From positions 375,662,114 to 375,726,113 of the forward strand of contig CM077676.1 in NCBI GenBank assembly GCA_039707655.1: a stretch of DNA of 64,000 bases, in the 5' to 3' direction. The stretch comes from Elymus sibiricus. Taxonomy: Eukaryota > Streptophyta > Magnoliopsida > Poales > Poaceae. The position numbers and the translations under genes are program-made. A model generated the notes under the pieces. That model saw nothing but the letters and a program-made list of their open reading frames with translations, did not search any database and had not been told where the DNA came from. Shown in pieces: positions 1 through 10,206 of the stretch. Position 1 is the stretch's first letter, and each line of letters begins with the position of its first letter.

Positions 1-763
1 GGTTTGGCCAACTAGATTGATTTATCTTGCAATGGGAGAGGTGCTTTGTAATGGGTTCGATCTTGCGGTGCTCAATCCCAGTGACAGAAAGGGACATGAC
101 ACGTATGTATCGTTGCTATTAAGGGTAAAAAGACGGGGTTTATTCATGCGTGAGTTTACTTTGTCTACATCATGTCATCTTGCTTAAGGCATTACTCCGT
201 TCTTTATGAACTTAATACTCTAGATGCATGCTGGATAGCGGTCGACGTGTGGAGTAATAGTAGTAGATGCAGAATCGTTTCGGTCTACTTGTCTCGGACA
301 TGATGCCTATATACATGATCATTGCCTTGGATATCGTCATTATTATTTGCTTTTCTATCAATTGCCCAACAGTAATTTGTTCACCCACTGTATGCTATTT
401 TCAAGAGAGAAGCCTCTAGTGAAAACTATGGCCCCCGGGTCTACCTTAATCATATATTGAAAATCCTAAAAATACCTTGCTGCAATTTTACTTTATCTAT
501 TTTATTATGTATTTTTGTTCAATCTATCTATCTATCACCATACAATTTAATCTTACAATTAACCGCCAAGGGATTGACAACCCCTTGTTCGCTTTGGGTG
601 CGAGGATTTGTTGTTTTGTGTGCAGGTACTGCTAACGAGTTGTTGCGTGATTCCCCTACTGGATTGATAACTTTGGTTTCATAACTGAGGGAAATACTTA
701 TCTCTACTGTACTTCATCATCCCCTCCTCTTCGGGGAAATCCCAACGCAGCTCACAAGTAGCA
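1..763 (+). repeat. LTR, 3' part (first LTR of the 5' compound repeat)
   Basis: This matches the last half of the complete LTR at 5819-7373 and ends CACAAGTAGCA directly before a tRNA-Asp primer site. About 790 bp of its start, including the promoter, lie outside the window. Small ORFs in it recur in every LTR copy and are not evidence of coding. Confidence 0.9.
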
Positions 764-774
764 GGAAGAATTTC

Positions 775-792
775 TGGCGCCGTTGCCGGGGA
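775..792 (+). other. Primer binding site, tRNA-Asp type (first)
   Basis: TGGCGCCGTTGCCGGGGA is complementary to the 3' end of plant tRNA-Asp including CCA. It lies 11 bases after the LTR end, and begins minus-strand synthesis in this lineage. Confidence 0.88.
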
Positions 793-961
793 GACATCAT
801 CAATATTTATCAAGTACCTACGCATAAAACTTTCATCTCCTTGCATTTATTTTATTTGCCTTTGCCTCTCGTTATCATCTCTCCCACTTCTAAAAAGTTT
901 TTACAAAAATACAAAAATATTTTCTGTTTGTCCTTTTGCTTGATTTGCTCACCTTGTCATC

Positions 962-1330
962 ATGACTAGCGTAACTATCCCTCCTTTGTCACCGGATTTT
1001 GAAGTGCTTTACTTCAAACAAAAACAAGGAGAAAATCTTAAGGATGCTTGGTATAGGTTAATGGAATCCTACCGTGTTTGCTCTATAAAAGGGGATTTAA
1101 AAATTTTGCTTCGCAATTTCTATATAGGTTTAACCATGCATCATACACAACTTTTGGACTTTGCCGCAGAAGAAAATTTTATTAAGAGTGAGGCCAATAT
1201 TGCCTATGAAATAATAGAGGGTATATTGGGGATTCCACCACCACGAAAGGGTTTTGCTTTGACTCAAGAGGGAGCTCAAATATTAGACAAATTGGGTGAC
1301 ATGCAGAAAAATTTGGTTGAGTTGCAAAAG
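962..1330 (+). pseudogene. Truncated gag fragment in the compound repeat
   Basis: An open frame from ATG 962 encodes about 123 gag-like residues, including LKDAWYRLMES and LLRNFYIGL, the usual pattern of a retrotransposon gag capsid domain. The normal continuation is visible in the copy at 2716-3279. Here the frame breaks after LVELQK and runs into inverted LTR sequence, so the ORF to 1387 has a foreign tail of about 18 residues. The same truncation at the same base occurs at 7940, which shows a shared origin. No nucleocapsid zinc knuckle, protease or polymerase follows. A working capsid is unlikely. Confidence 0.8.
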
Positions 1331-1504
1331 TATTCTGGAAAACCAAAAACAGGCAAAAACAACAACTGGCACTGGGCACTAAGTTAATAGGTTAGTCCCA
1401 AAAAATGATATATAATTGCTTGTAAATGTATATAAAAACATCCAAGATTTATATTATAACAGCATGGAACAATAAAAAATTATAGATACGTTGGAGACGT
1501 ATCA
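1331..1504 (-). repeat. Inverted LTR head (first about 174 bases of the LTR)
   Basis: Read on the - strand this is the start of the LTR, TGATACGTCTCCAACGTATC onward, to about LTR position 174. It is joined to gag on one side and to LTR position about 553 on the other. It lacks the LTR TATA motif. Confidence 0.9.
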
Positions 1505-2517
1505 TTTACCACAGACCTTCGGGTCCATAGTTAGTAGCTAGATGGCTTATTCTCTCTTTTTGATCTTCAGTACAATGTTCTCCTCGATGTTCTTGGAGTT
1601 CTATCCGATGTAATCACTTTTTGTGGTGTGTTTGTTGGGATCCGATGAATTGTGAGTTTATGATCAGATTATCCATGAATATTATTTGAGTTTTTTCTGA
1701 ACTCTTTTATGCATGATTGTTATAGCTTCGTATTTCTCTCCGATCTATTGATTTGGTTTGGCCAACTAGATTGATTTATCTTGTAATGGTAGAGGTGCTT
1801 TGTAATGGGTTCGATCTTGCGGTGCTCAATCCCAGTGACAGAAAGGGACATGAGATGTATGTATCGTTGCTATTAAGGGTAAAAAGATGGGGTTTATTCA
1901 TGCATGAGTTTACTTTGTCTACATCATGTCATCTTGCTTAAGGCGTTACTCCGTTCTTTATGAACTTAATACTCTAGATGCATGCTGGATAGCGGTCGAT
2001 GTGTGGAGTAATAGTAGTAGATGCAGAATCGTTTCGGTCTACTTGTCTCGGACGTGATGCCTATATACATGATCATTGCCTTGGATATCGTCATGATTAT
2101 TTGCTTTTCTATCAATTACCCAACAGTAATTTGTTCACCCACCGTATGCTATTTTCAAGAGAGAAGTCTCTAGTGAAAACTATGGCCCCGGGGTCTACCT
2201 TAATCATATATTGAAAATCCTAAATATACCTTGCTCCAATTTTACTTTATTTATTTTATTTTGTATTTTTGTTCGATCTATCTATCTATCACCATACAAT
2301 TTAATCTTGCAATTAACCGCCAAGGGATTGACAACCCCTTGTTCGCGTTGGGTGCGAGGATTTGTTGTTTTGTGTGCAGGTACTGCTAACGAGTGGTTGC
2401 GTGATTCTCCTACTGGATTGATAAACTTGGTTTCATAACTGAGGGAAATACTTATCTCAACTGTACTGCATCATCCCCTCCTCTTCGGGGAAATCCCAAC
2501 GCAGCTCACAAGTAGCA
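1505..2517 (+). repeat. Headless LTR (positions about 553 to end)
   Basis: This resumes at TTTACCACAGACC, which is LTR position about 553 (compare 6371), and runs to the normal end AGTAGCA. The U3 promoter region is absent. It is followed by an intact primer site, so it acts as the boundary of the true interior. Confidence 0.9.
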
Positions 2518-2528
2518 GGAAGAATTTC

Positions 2529-2546
2529 TGGCGCCGTTGCCGGGGA
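2529..2546 (+). other. Primer binding site, tRNA-Asp type (second)
   Basis: TGGCGCCGTTGCCGGGGA again, perfect, directly upstream of the interior. Use of this site rather than the one at 775 would copy the whole compound block into both LTRs. Confidence 0.88.
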
Positions 2547-2715
2547 GACATCATCAACATCTATCAAGTACCTACGCATAAAAATTTCATCTCCTTGCAT
2601 TTATTTTATTTGCCTTTGCCTCTCGTTTTCATCTCTCCCACTTCTAAAAAGTTTTTACAAAAATACAAAAATATTTTCCGTTTGCCCTTTTGCTTGATTT
2701 GCTCACCTTGTCATC

Positions 2716-3279
2716 ATGACTAGCGTAACTATCCCTCCTTTGTCACCAGATTTTGAAGTGCTTTACTTCAAACAGAAACAGTGAGAAGATCTTAAGGATG
2801 CTTGGTATAGGTTAATGGAATCCTACCGTGTTTGTTCTATAAAAGGGGATTTAAAAATTTTGCTTCGCAATTTCTATATAGGTTTAACCATGCATCATAG
2901 ACAACTTTTGGACTTTGCCGCAAAAGGAAATTTTATTGAGAGTGAGGCCAATACTGCCTATGAAATAATAGAGGGTATATTGGGGATTTCACCACGACAA
3001 AAGGGTTTTGCTTTTACTCAAGAGGGAGCTCAAATATTACACAAATTGGGTGACATGCAGAAAAATTTGGTTGAGTTGCAAAAGTCTAATGAACCTCTTA
3101 AAAATATTAGTGGAAACCTCAATCGCATGAACACTTTGATTACTCTATGCAATAAGCGATTGGATATTCTAGACCTTAAAATTGCCTCATTTCCTGAGAA
3201 TAATGGGAAGCGTAAGGAGCATCCCGGTTTTGAGAAAACTCCTATAAATATTACTAAAACCAAAGATGACAATACTTGA
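2716..3279 (+). pseudogene. gag remnant of A1 with an in-frame stop
   Basis: The frame starting MTSVTIPPLS at 2716 is broken by TGA at 2782-2784 (codon 23) and stays open from there to the stop at 3277-3279, 187 codons in all. The longest open stretch starts at Met 2815. The visible gag motif LLRNFYIGLTMHHRQLLDFA corresponds to the capsid region. After it comes a hydrophilic tail, with LNRMNTLITLCNKRLDILDL suggesting a short coiled coil, and a lysine-rich end. There is no CCHC knuckle. It is short for an Athila gag (the one in family D shares a frame of 472 residues with protease) and lacks any protease, so the element is non-autonomous. A short dyad (TTGGG/CCCAA, 3325-3340) follows the stop. 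Confidence 0.8.
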
Positions 3280-5796
3280 AACTATGCATTATGCCTAGCT
3301 AGGGGCATAAAACAATAGCGCTTGTTGGGAGGCAACCCAATGAATAAAATAATTTTTTTCTTTTTATTTCTGTTCTTGTGTGTTTACACAATTATGCTAC
3401 TGTTATGATTGTGTTTTTATGTTTTAATTAGTGTTTGTGCCAAGTAATGCCTTTGGGATGATTTGGAAGATAGTATAATTGATGCTGTTTGGAAAACAGA
3501 AAGTTTTGTGACTAGTGCTGGAATTTTAATTCTGTACTGGAGCGTCAGAAAACCTGAAATTTTTACACAGTATTGGTATATTAATTGTCCACGTTGCTCT
3601 AATTTTTCAGAATTTTTGGAGTTACATAATTATAGCTTTTAAATAGATCTTTACAGACTGTTCTGTTTTAGACAGATTCTGTTTTTGTTGCATAGTTTGC
3701 TTATTTTGATGAATCTATGGTTCGTATTGGGGGGTATGAGTCATGGAGAAGTTGGAGTACAGTAGCATTATGCCAATATTAAATATGAATCAATTTACTA
3801 CAGTACTTAGAGTTAAAGATTTATTTGTTATACTAACGGATCTCACGAAGGTTTTGTTGAGTTTTGTGTGATTGAAGTTTTCAAGTTTTGGGTGAGATCA
3901 CGATAGATGAAGGAATAAGGAGTGGCAAGAGCCTAAGCTTATGGATGCCCAAGGCACCCCAAGGTAATATTCAAGGAAGACTCAAGCGTCTAAGCTTGGG
4001 AATGCCCCGGAAGGCATCCCCTCTTTCTTCTACCAACTATCGGTAATTTTACTTGGAGCTATGTTTTTGTTCATCACATGATATGTGTTTTACTTGGAGC
4101 GTCATGTATTATATGAGTCTTTGCTTTGTTTGCTTTTTAGTTTGTCACAATCATCTTTTCTGGACAAACCTATTTGAGAGAGCCACACGCTTATCATGAT
4201 TTGTTAGAATACTCTATGTGCTTCACTTAAATTTTTTTGAGCTAGGCAGTTGCTCTAGTGCTTCACTTAAATCTTTTTGAGCACGGCGGTGGCTATATTT
4301 TGAAGAAATATTTGAACTCTCATGCTTCACTTATATTATTTTGAGAGATGATAAGATTAAAATTTTGAAGAAATATTTGAACTCGCATGCTTCACTTATA
4401 TTATTTTGAGAGTTGATTTAGATTAAAATTTTGAAGAAATATATGCACTCTCATGCTTCACTTATATCTTTTTGAGAGTTGATAATAGTAATGGTAATTT
4501 GCACAAGATATGAATTTGGTCCCAAAGTGATGAATATTCAAGAGGGATATAATAAAAACTTTCATGAAAGATCATTGGATATGATAAGTTTGATTCCTAG
4601 CAATAGTTTTGCGATATGGAGATGATAATATGTGAGTCATGTTAGTGAGTAATTGTGATTTAGTAAGAATATTGGTGTTAAGGTTTGTGATTCCCTATGC
4701 ATGCACATAAAGTCAATAGTTATGCAACGAAATTATATCCTACTTATGGTGCATTATTCTTTGTTAGTTATGTTCAATGCATGTTTATGACCGTTTTCGC
4801 TTTTTGGTTGGTCGCTTCTCAATCTATTTGCTAGCGTTTATTTGTACTAAGCGGGAATACTGCTTGTGCATCCAACTCCTTAAACCCAAGTTGTGCCAAA
4901 TGAGTCCGCCATACCAACCTATATGCGGTATTTCCATGCCTTTCGAAGTAAATTTGCATGTGCCAACTCTAATTTTTTTTTTCAAAATAATTTTCCATTT
5001 TGTGTGCCCGTACCGCTCATGAAGCGGCAGGGGGTGGCCAATATTTTCCATATTATGTGCGTTATTCTCACGATGATTGTTTATTCACTTGTCATTGCAC
5101 GAGAGAGTGGCAGGTAATAGGGATGCCCAGTCCCGAAATGAATTTTTTTAATATGATGATAATAATAAATTCCTTGGAAAGTGTTGGTATGGAGGGCACC
5201 CATGGATACGGCTAGCCATGGATTGTGAAAGAATGGTGGAAAGGAAATAAACTTTATTTTCTGTTTGGGAACCGCCTATAATGTGTCTAGCATGGAAGAT
5301 ATTGGGAATTCTCGGTCGTTTTCGTTGACAGGAAAAGCATGCCTCTCAAAATAATTTTATCTGTCTAATTTAAGCTTTGAGCTCTGGCACATTTGCAAAT
5401 CTCTGCTTCCCTCTGCGAAGGGCCTATCTATTTACTTTTATGCTATTTTTATTTTTATTTTGAGTCTCCATCTTCTCTTACAAAGCACCAACTAGAGAGC
5501 ACTATTGTCATACTTGTGCATTGTGTGTAGCTAATATTGAGTGTATTTCATGAATGGATCAATGATTGAGCATAATGGGCTAGGGATAACTTTCTTTAGC
5601 ATTGATATTTTGAAAGACATGGTTGCTTGTTAGTATGCTTGAGTATTTATGTCTTCATGTCAAATTATAAACTATTGCTTCAAATCATTCAAGTCCAAAT
5701 GTCCATGCTACCAAGAAAAGAGTATATGATGAATATGATAGGTAGCATTCCACATCAAAAATTCTGTTTTTAGCATTTACCTACTCGAGGATGAGC
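3280..5796 (+). other. Non-coding interior of A1
   Basis: AT-rich sequence without a credible gene. It holds a small dyad after gag (3325-3340), the stem-loop array at 4206-4479, and a stretch also found in families A (34200-35420, and reversed at 27570-28860) and E (18480-19740, - strand). Conservation of this non-coding part between families that differ elsewhere suggests packaging or copying signals, which is inference. Confidence 0.75.
4206..4479 (+). repeat. Tandem stem-loop array, loop GCTTCACTTA
   Basis: Five units each carry GCTTCACTTA(T/A)AT followed by a T-rich run. Flanking bases pair: CTCTCA/TGAGAG (4317-4347), CTCGCA/TGAGAG with one mismatch (4382-4412), ACTCTCA/TGAGAGT (4447-4479), and TGCTC/GAGCA (4251-4283). 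The first unit pairs weakly. The array recurs at 33915-34110 and reversed at 28890-29095. Confidence 0.75.
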
Positions 5797-5818
5797 AGGA
5801 ATTAAGCTTGGGGATGCT
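5797..5818 (+). other. Polypurine tract of A1
   Basis: TTAAGCTTGGGGATGC sits immediately before the LTR start TGATACG and is repeated before every A-type and E-type 3' LTR here. It is the expected plus-strand primer. Confidence 0.8.
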
Positions 5819-6188
5819 TGATACGTCTCCAACGTATCTATAATTTTTGATTGTTCCATGCTATTATAGTATCAATCTTGGATGTTTTATATACATTTAC
5901 AAGCAATTACATATCATTTTTTGGGACTAACCTATTAACTTAGTGCCCAGTGCCAGTTGCTGTTTTTTTTGTCTATTTTTGGTTTTCTAGAATATCAGTA
6001 CAAACGAAGTCCAAATGCCACGAAACTTTTTGGAGATCTTTTTCTGGACATAAGAGACACTAGAAGCTTCGGGAGAGGGCCAGAAGACAGAGGAGGCGGC
6101 CACGAGCCACCAGGGCGCACCCTAGGGGGGTGGCGTGCCCTGGTGCCTCGTGGGCCCACCTCTGCTCCGTTTGACCTAATTCCACCTC

Positions 6189-6195
6189 TATAAAT
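6189..6195 (+). promoter_or_regulatory. Putative TATA box of the A-type LTR
   Basis: TATAAAT at LTR position about 371, kept in the other A-type copies (for example in 35800-35820 and 30705-30720). The U3 would then be about 400 bp. The headless LTRs at 1505 and 8116 lack it. Confidence 0.55.
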
Positions 6196-7176
6196 TCTCT
6201 AAAATCGGGAAACCAACAGGGGAGTCCACGAAATACTTTTTCCGCCGCCGCAAGCTCTTGTTCTTGAGAGATCCCATCAGGAGGACTTTTCCGGCACTCT
6301 GCAGGAGGGGGAATCGATAACGGAGGGGCTCTACATCATCCTTGCCGCCCTTCCGATGATGCATGAGTAGTTTACCACAGACTTTCAGGTCCAAAGTTAG
6401 TAGCTAGATGGCTTCTTCTCTCTTTTTGATCTTCAATACAATGTTCTCCTCGATGTTCTTGGAGTTCTATCCGATGTAATCACTTTTTGTGGTGTGTTTG
6501 TTGGGATCCGATGAATTGTGAGTTTATGATCAGATTATCCATGAATATTATTTGAGTTTTCTCTGAACTCTTTTATGCATGATTGTTATAGCTTCGTATT
6601 TCTCTCCGATCTATTGATTTGGTTTGGCCAACTAGATTGATTTATCTTGCAATGGGAGAGGTGCTTTCTAATGGGTTCAATCTTGCGGTGCTCAATCCCA
6701 GTGACAGAAAGGGACATGACACGTATGTATCGTTGCTATTAAGGGTAAAAAGATGGGGTTTATTCATGCGTGAGTTTACTTTGTCTACATCATGTCATCT
6801 TGCTTAAGGCGTTACTTCGTTCTTTATGAACTTAATACTCTAGATGCATGCTGGATAGCGGTCGATGTGTGGAGTAATAGTAGTAGATGCAGAATCGTTT
6901 TGGTCTACTTGTCTCGGACGTGATGCCTATATACATGATCATTGCCTTGGATATCGTCATGATTATTTGCTTTTCTATCAATTGCCCAATAGTAATTTGT
7001 TCACCCACTGTATGCTATTTTCAAGAGAGAAGCCTCTAGTGAAAACTATGGCCCTCGGGTCTACGTTAATCATATATTGAAAATCCTTGCTGCAATTTTT
7101 CTTTATTTATTTTATTTTGTATTTTCTTTCAATCTATCTATCTATCACCATACAATTTAATCTTTCAATTAACCGC

Positions 7177-7197
7177 CAAGGGATTGACAACCCCTTG
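7177..7197 (+). other. Conserved U5 hairpin of the A-type LTR
   Basis: CAAGGG, nine-base loop ATTGACAAC, CCCTTG. In A' (11561-11583) the stem is TAAGAAG/CCTCTTA with one mismatch, and in A'' (14957-14977, - strand) it is AAGAGG/CCTCTT, with the same loop. Paired changes support an RNA structure. Confidence 0.6.
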
Positions 7198-7384
7198 TTC
7201 GCGTTGGGTGCGAGGATTTGTTGTTTTGTGTGCAGGTACTGCTAATGAGTTGTTGCATGATTCTCCTACTGGATTGATAACCTTGGTTTCATAACTAAGG
7301 GAAATACCTATCTCTACTATACTGCATCATCCCCTCCTCTTCGGGGAAATCCCAACGCAGCTCACAAGTAGCAGGAAGAATTTC

Positions 7385-7402
7385 TGGCGCCATTGCCGGG
7401 GA
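7385..7402 (+). other. Primer binding site, one-base variant
   Basis: TGGCGCCATTGCCGGGGA differs by one base from the sites at 775 and 2529. It lies inside the 3' compound repeat, where it is not needed for priming. Confidence 0.82.
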
Positions 7403-7571
7403 GACATCATCAACATTTATCAAGTACCTACGCATAAAACTTTCATCTCCTTGCATTTATTTTATTTGCCTTTCCCTCTCGTTTTCATCTCTCCCACTTC
7501 TAAAAAGTTTTTACAAAAATACAAAAATATTTTCCATTTGCCCTTTTGCTTGATTTGCTCACCTTGTAATC

Positions 7572-7940
7572 ATGACTAGCGTAACTATCCCTCCTTTGTC
7601 ACCGAATTTAGAAGTGCTTTACTTCAAACAGAAACTAGGAGAAAATCTTAAGGATGCTTGGTATAGGTTAATGGAATCTTACCGTGTTTGCTCTATAAAA
7701 GGGGATTTAAAAATTTTGCTTCGCAATTTCTATATAGGTTTAACCATGCATCACAGACAACTTTTGGACTTTGCCGCAAAAGAAAATTTTATTGAGAGTG
7801 AGGCCAATACTGCCTATGAAATAATAGAGGGTATATTAAGGATTTCACCACCACGAAAGGGTTTTGCTTTTACTCAAGAGGGAGCTCAAATATTAGACAA
7901 ATTGGGTGACATGCAGAAAAATTTGGCTGAGTTGCAAAAG
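7572..7940 (+). pseudogene. Truncated gag fragment, second compound copy
   Basis: This is the counterpart of 962-1330. It is open from MTSVTIPPLS to LAELQK and then runs into inverted LTR sequence at the identical break. By eye it differs from the first copy at roughly 15 of 369 bases, a level expected between old LTR pairs. The capsid-like motif LLRNFYIGL is kept. The ORF end at 8006 is foreign sequence. It is not expected to make a functional gag. Confidence 0.8.
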
Positions 7941-8115
7941 TATTCTGGAAAACCAAAAACAGGCAAAAAACAGCAACTGGCACTGGGCACTAAGTTAATA
8001 GGTTAGTCCCAAAAAATGATATATAATTGCTTTTAAATGTATATAAAAACATCCAAGATTGATATTATAACAGCATGGAACAATAAAAAATTATAGATAC
8101 GTTGGAGACGTATCA
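7941..8115 (-). repeat. Inverted LTR head, second copy
   Basis: Same boundaries as 1331-1504. The - strand reads TGATACGTCTCCAACG from 8115 leftward. Confidence 0.9.
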
Positions 8116-9128
8116 TTTACCACAAACCTTCGGGTCCATAGTTAGTAACTAGATGGCTTCTTCTCTCTTTTTGATCTTCAGTACAATGTTCTCCTCGATG
8201 TTCTTGGAGTTCTATCCGATGTAATCACTTTTTGCGGTGTGTTTGTTGGGATCCGATGAATTGTGAATTTATGATCAGATTATCCATGAATATTATTTGA
8301 GTTTTTTCTGAACTCTTTTATGCATGATTGTTATAGCTTCGTATTTCTCTCCGATCTATTGATTTGGTTTGGCCAACTAGATTGATTTATCTTGCAATGG
8401 GAGAGGTGCTTTGTAATGGGTTCGATCTTGCGGTGCTCAATCCCAGTGACAGGAAGGGACATGAGACGTATGTATCATTGCTATTAAGGGTAAAAAGATG
8501 GGGTTTATTCATGCGTGAGTTTACTTTGTCTACATCATGTCATCTTGCTTAAGGCGTTACTCCGTTCTTTATGAACTTAATACTCTAGATGCATGCTGGA
8601 TAGCGGTCGATGTGTGGAGTAATAGTAGTAGATGCAGAATCGTTTCGGTCTACTTGTCTCGGACATGATGCCTATATACATGATCATTGCCTTGGATATC
8701 GTCATGATTATTTGCTTTTCTATCAATTGCCCAACAGTAATTTGTTCACCCACCGTATGCTATTTTCAAGAGAGAAGCCTGTAGTGAAAACTATGGCCCC
8801 CGGGTCTACCTTAATCATATATTGAAAATCCTAAAAATACCTTGCTGCAATTTTACTTTATTTATTTTATTTTGTATTTTTGTTCGATCTATCTATCAAG
8901 CACCATACAATTTAATCTTGCAATTAGACGCCAAGGGATTGACAACCCCTTGTTCGTGTTGGGTGCGAGGATTTGTTGTTTTGTGTGCAGGTAATGCGAA
9001 CAAGTTGTTGCGTGTTTCTCCTACTGGATTGATAACCTTGGTTTCATAACTGAGGGGAATACTTATCTCTACTGTACTGCATCATCCCCTCCTCTTCGGG
9101 GAAATCCCAACGCAGCTCACAAGTAGCA
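8116..9128 (+). repeat. Headless LTR, right end of A1
   Basis: Same start as 1505 and normal end AGTAGCA. No primer site follows; the next bases CTCAG belong to the host element. CTCAG is therefore the predicted target duplication. Confidence 0.9.
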
Positions 9129-10206
9129 CTCAGCCACTGTTCATCATTGTTATACTTGTTACGCTAGCATCATTGCACATCCTGGTACACTGCCAGAGGC
9201 ATTCATATAGAGTCATATCTTTGTTCTAGTATCGAGTTGTAATGTTGAGTTGTAAGTAAATAGAGGTTTGATGATCATCATTATTAGAGCATTGTCCCAG
9301 TGAGGAAAGAATGGTGGAGACTAATGTGTCCTCGAAAAAGTGGGGATGAGGTCCATGAGATCGTTCTAAAAAAAAGAGGTGAAAAAGAGCCATGAAAAAA
9401 AATGAGAGAAAAAGAGAGAAGGGGCAATGTTACTATCCTTTTCCACACTTGTGCTTCAGAGTAGCACCATGTTTTTCATATAGAAAGTCTCCTATTTTGT
9501 CACTTTCATATACTAGTGGGAATTTTTCATTATAGAACTTGGCTTGTATATTCCGATGACGGGCTTCCTCAAATGCTAGAGGTCTTCATGAGCAAGCAAG
9601 TTGGATGCACACCCACTTAGTTTTCATGTTGAGCTTTCATACACTTATAGCTCTTAGTGCATCCATTGCATGGCAATCCCTACTCCTCGCATTGACATCA
9701 ATTGATGGACATCTCCATAGCCCGTTGATTAACCTCGTTGATGTGAGACTATCTTCTTATTTTTGACTTCCCCTTATTGATCTCTACCACCACACTCTAT
9801 TCCACCCATAGTGCTATATCCATGGCTTGCGCTCATGTATTGCGTGGGGGTTAAAAAAGTTGAAGCGCGTAAAAAAGTATGAACCAATTGCTTGGCTAAA
9901 ACCGGGGTTGTGCATGATAAATATTTTGTGTTAAGAAGATGGAGCATGACAGGATTGTATGATTTTGTAGGGATAAGTTTCTTTAGCATTTTTATTTTGA
10001 AAGACATGATTGTTTATTAGTATGCCTGAGTATTGATGTCTTTATATCAAATTATAGACTATTGCTTTGAATCATTCAGATCTTATTATTCATATCGTAA
10101 GAGAAAGATTACATGATGAAACATGATAGGTAGCATTCCACATCAAAAATTCTGTTTTTATCATTTACCTACTCGAGGACGAGCAGGAATTAAGCTTGGA
10201 GATGCT
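9129..10206 (+). other. Interior 3' part of A-type element A', non-coding
   Basis: No gene is visible. The first 600 bases do not match the A1 interior. The part 9775-10206 is matched in reverse by 50704-51123 (A''). It ends in the same polypurine tract. A1 appears to have inserted into this interior, so the left part of A' should resume left of the window. Confidence 0.7.

Larger units (their letters stand above)
5819..7373 (+). repeat. Complete A-type LTR (first LTR of the 3' compound repeat)
   Basis: 1555 bp from TGATACGTCTCC to AGTAGCA. In order it holds a U3 with a TATA motif at 6189, a middle region with small recurrent ORFs, a hairpin at 7177-7197 and a second short hairpin TCCCC/GGGGA near the end (about 7329-7346). 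It is followed by a primer site, which is not normal for a 3' LTR and marks the compound structure. Confidence 0.92.
1..9128 (+). mobile_element. Family A element A1, non-autonomous Athila-like gypsy with compound LTRs
   Basis: The order seen is LTR tail (1-763), primer site, gag piece, inverted LTR head, headless LTR (to 2517), primer site, gag remnant, non-coding interior, polypurine tract (to 5818), full LTR (5819-7373), then again primer site, gag piece, inverted LTR head and headless LTR (to 9128). The block 764-2517 recurs as 7374-9128 with the same internal breakpoints, so each end carries the same compound repeat of about 3.3 kb. Both end types keep TG...CA termini. No RT or integrase is present, so the element depended on enzymes from elsewhere. 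The 5' end lies left of the window. Lineage is inferred from the tRNA-Asp primer site and the shared interior, not from a polymerase. Confidence 0.85.

Noticed and set aside
1753..9049. Small ORFs of 62, 71 and 75 codons repeated in each A-type LTR (for example 1753-1941, 1999-2214, 2211-2438)
   Set aside because: They recur only because LTR copies are similar. Stops and substitutions do not follow codon position, and no motif is recognisable. Not annotated as genes.
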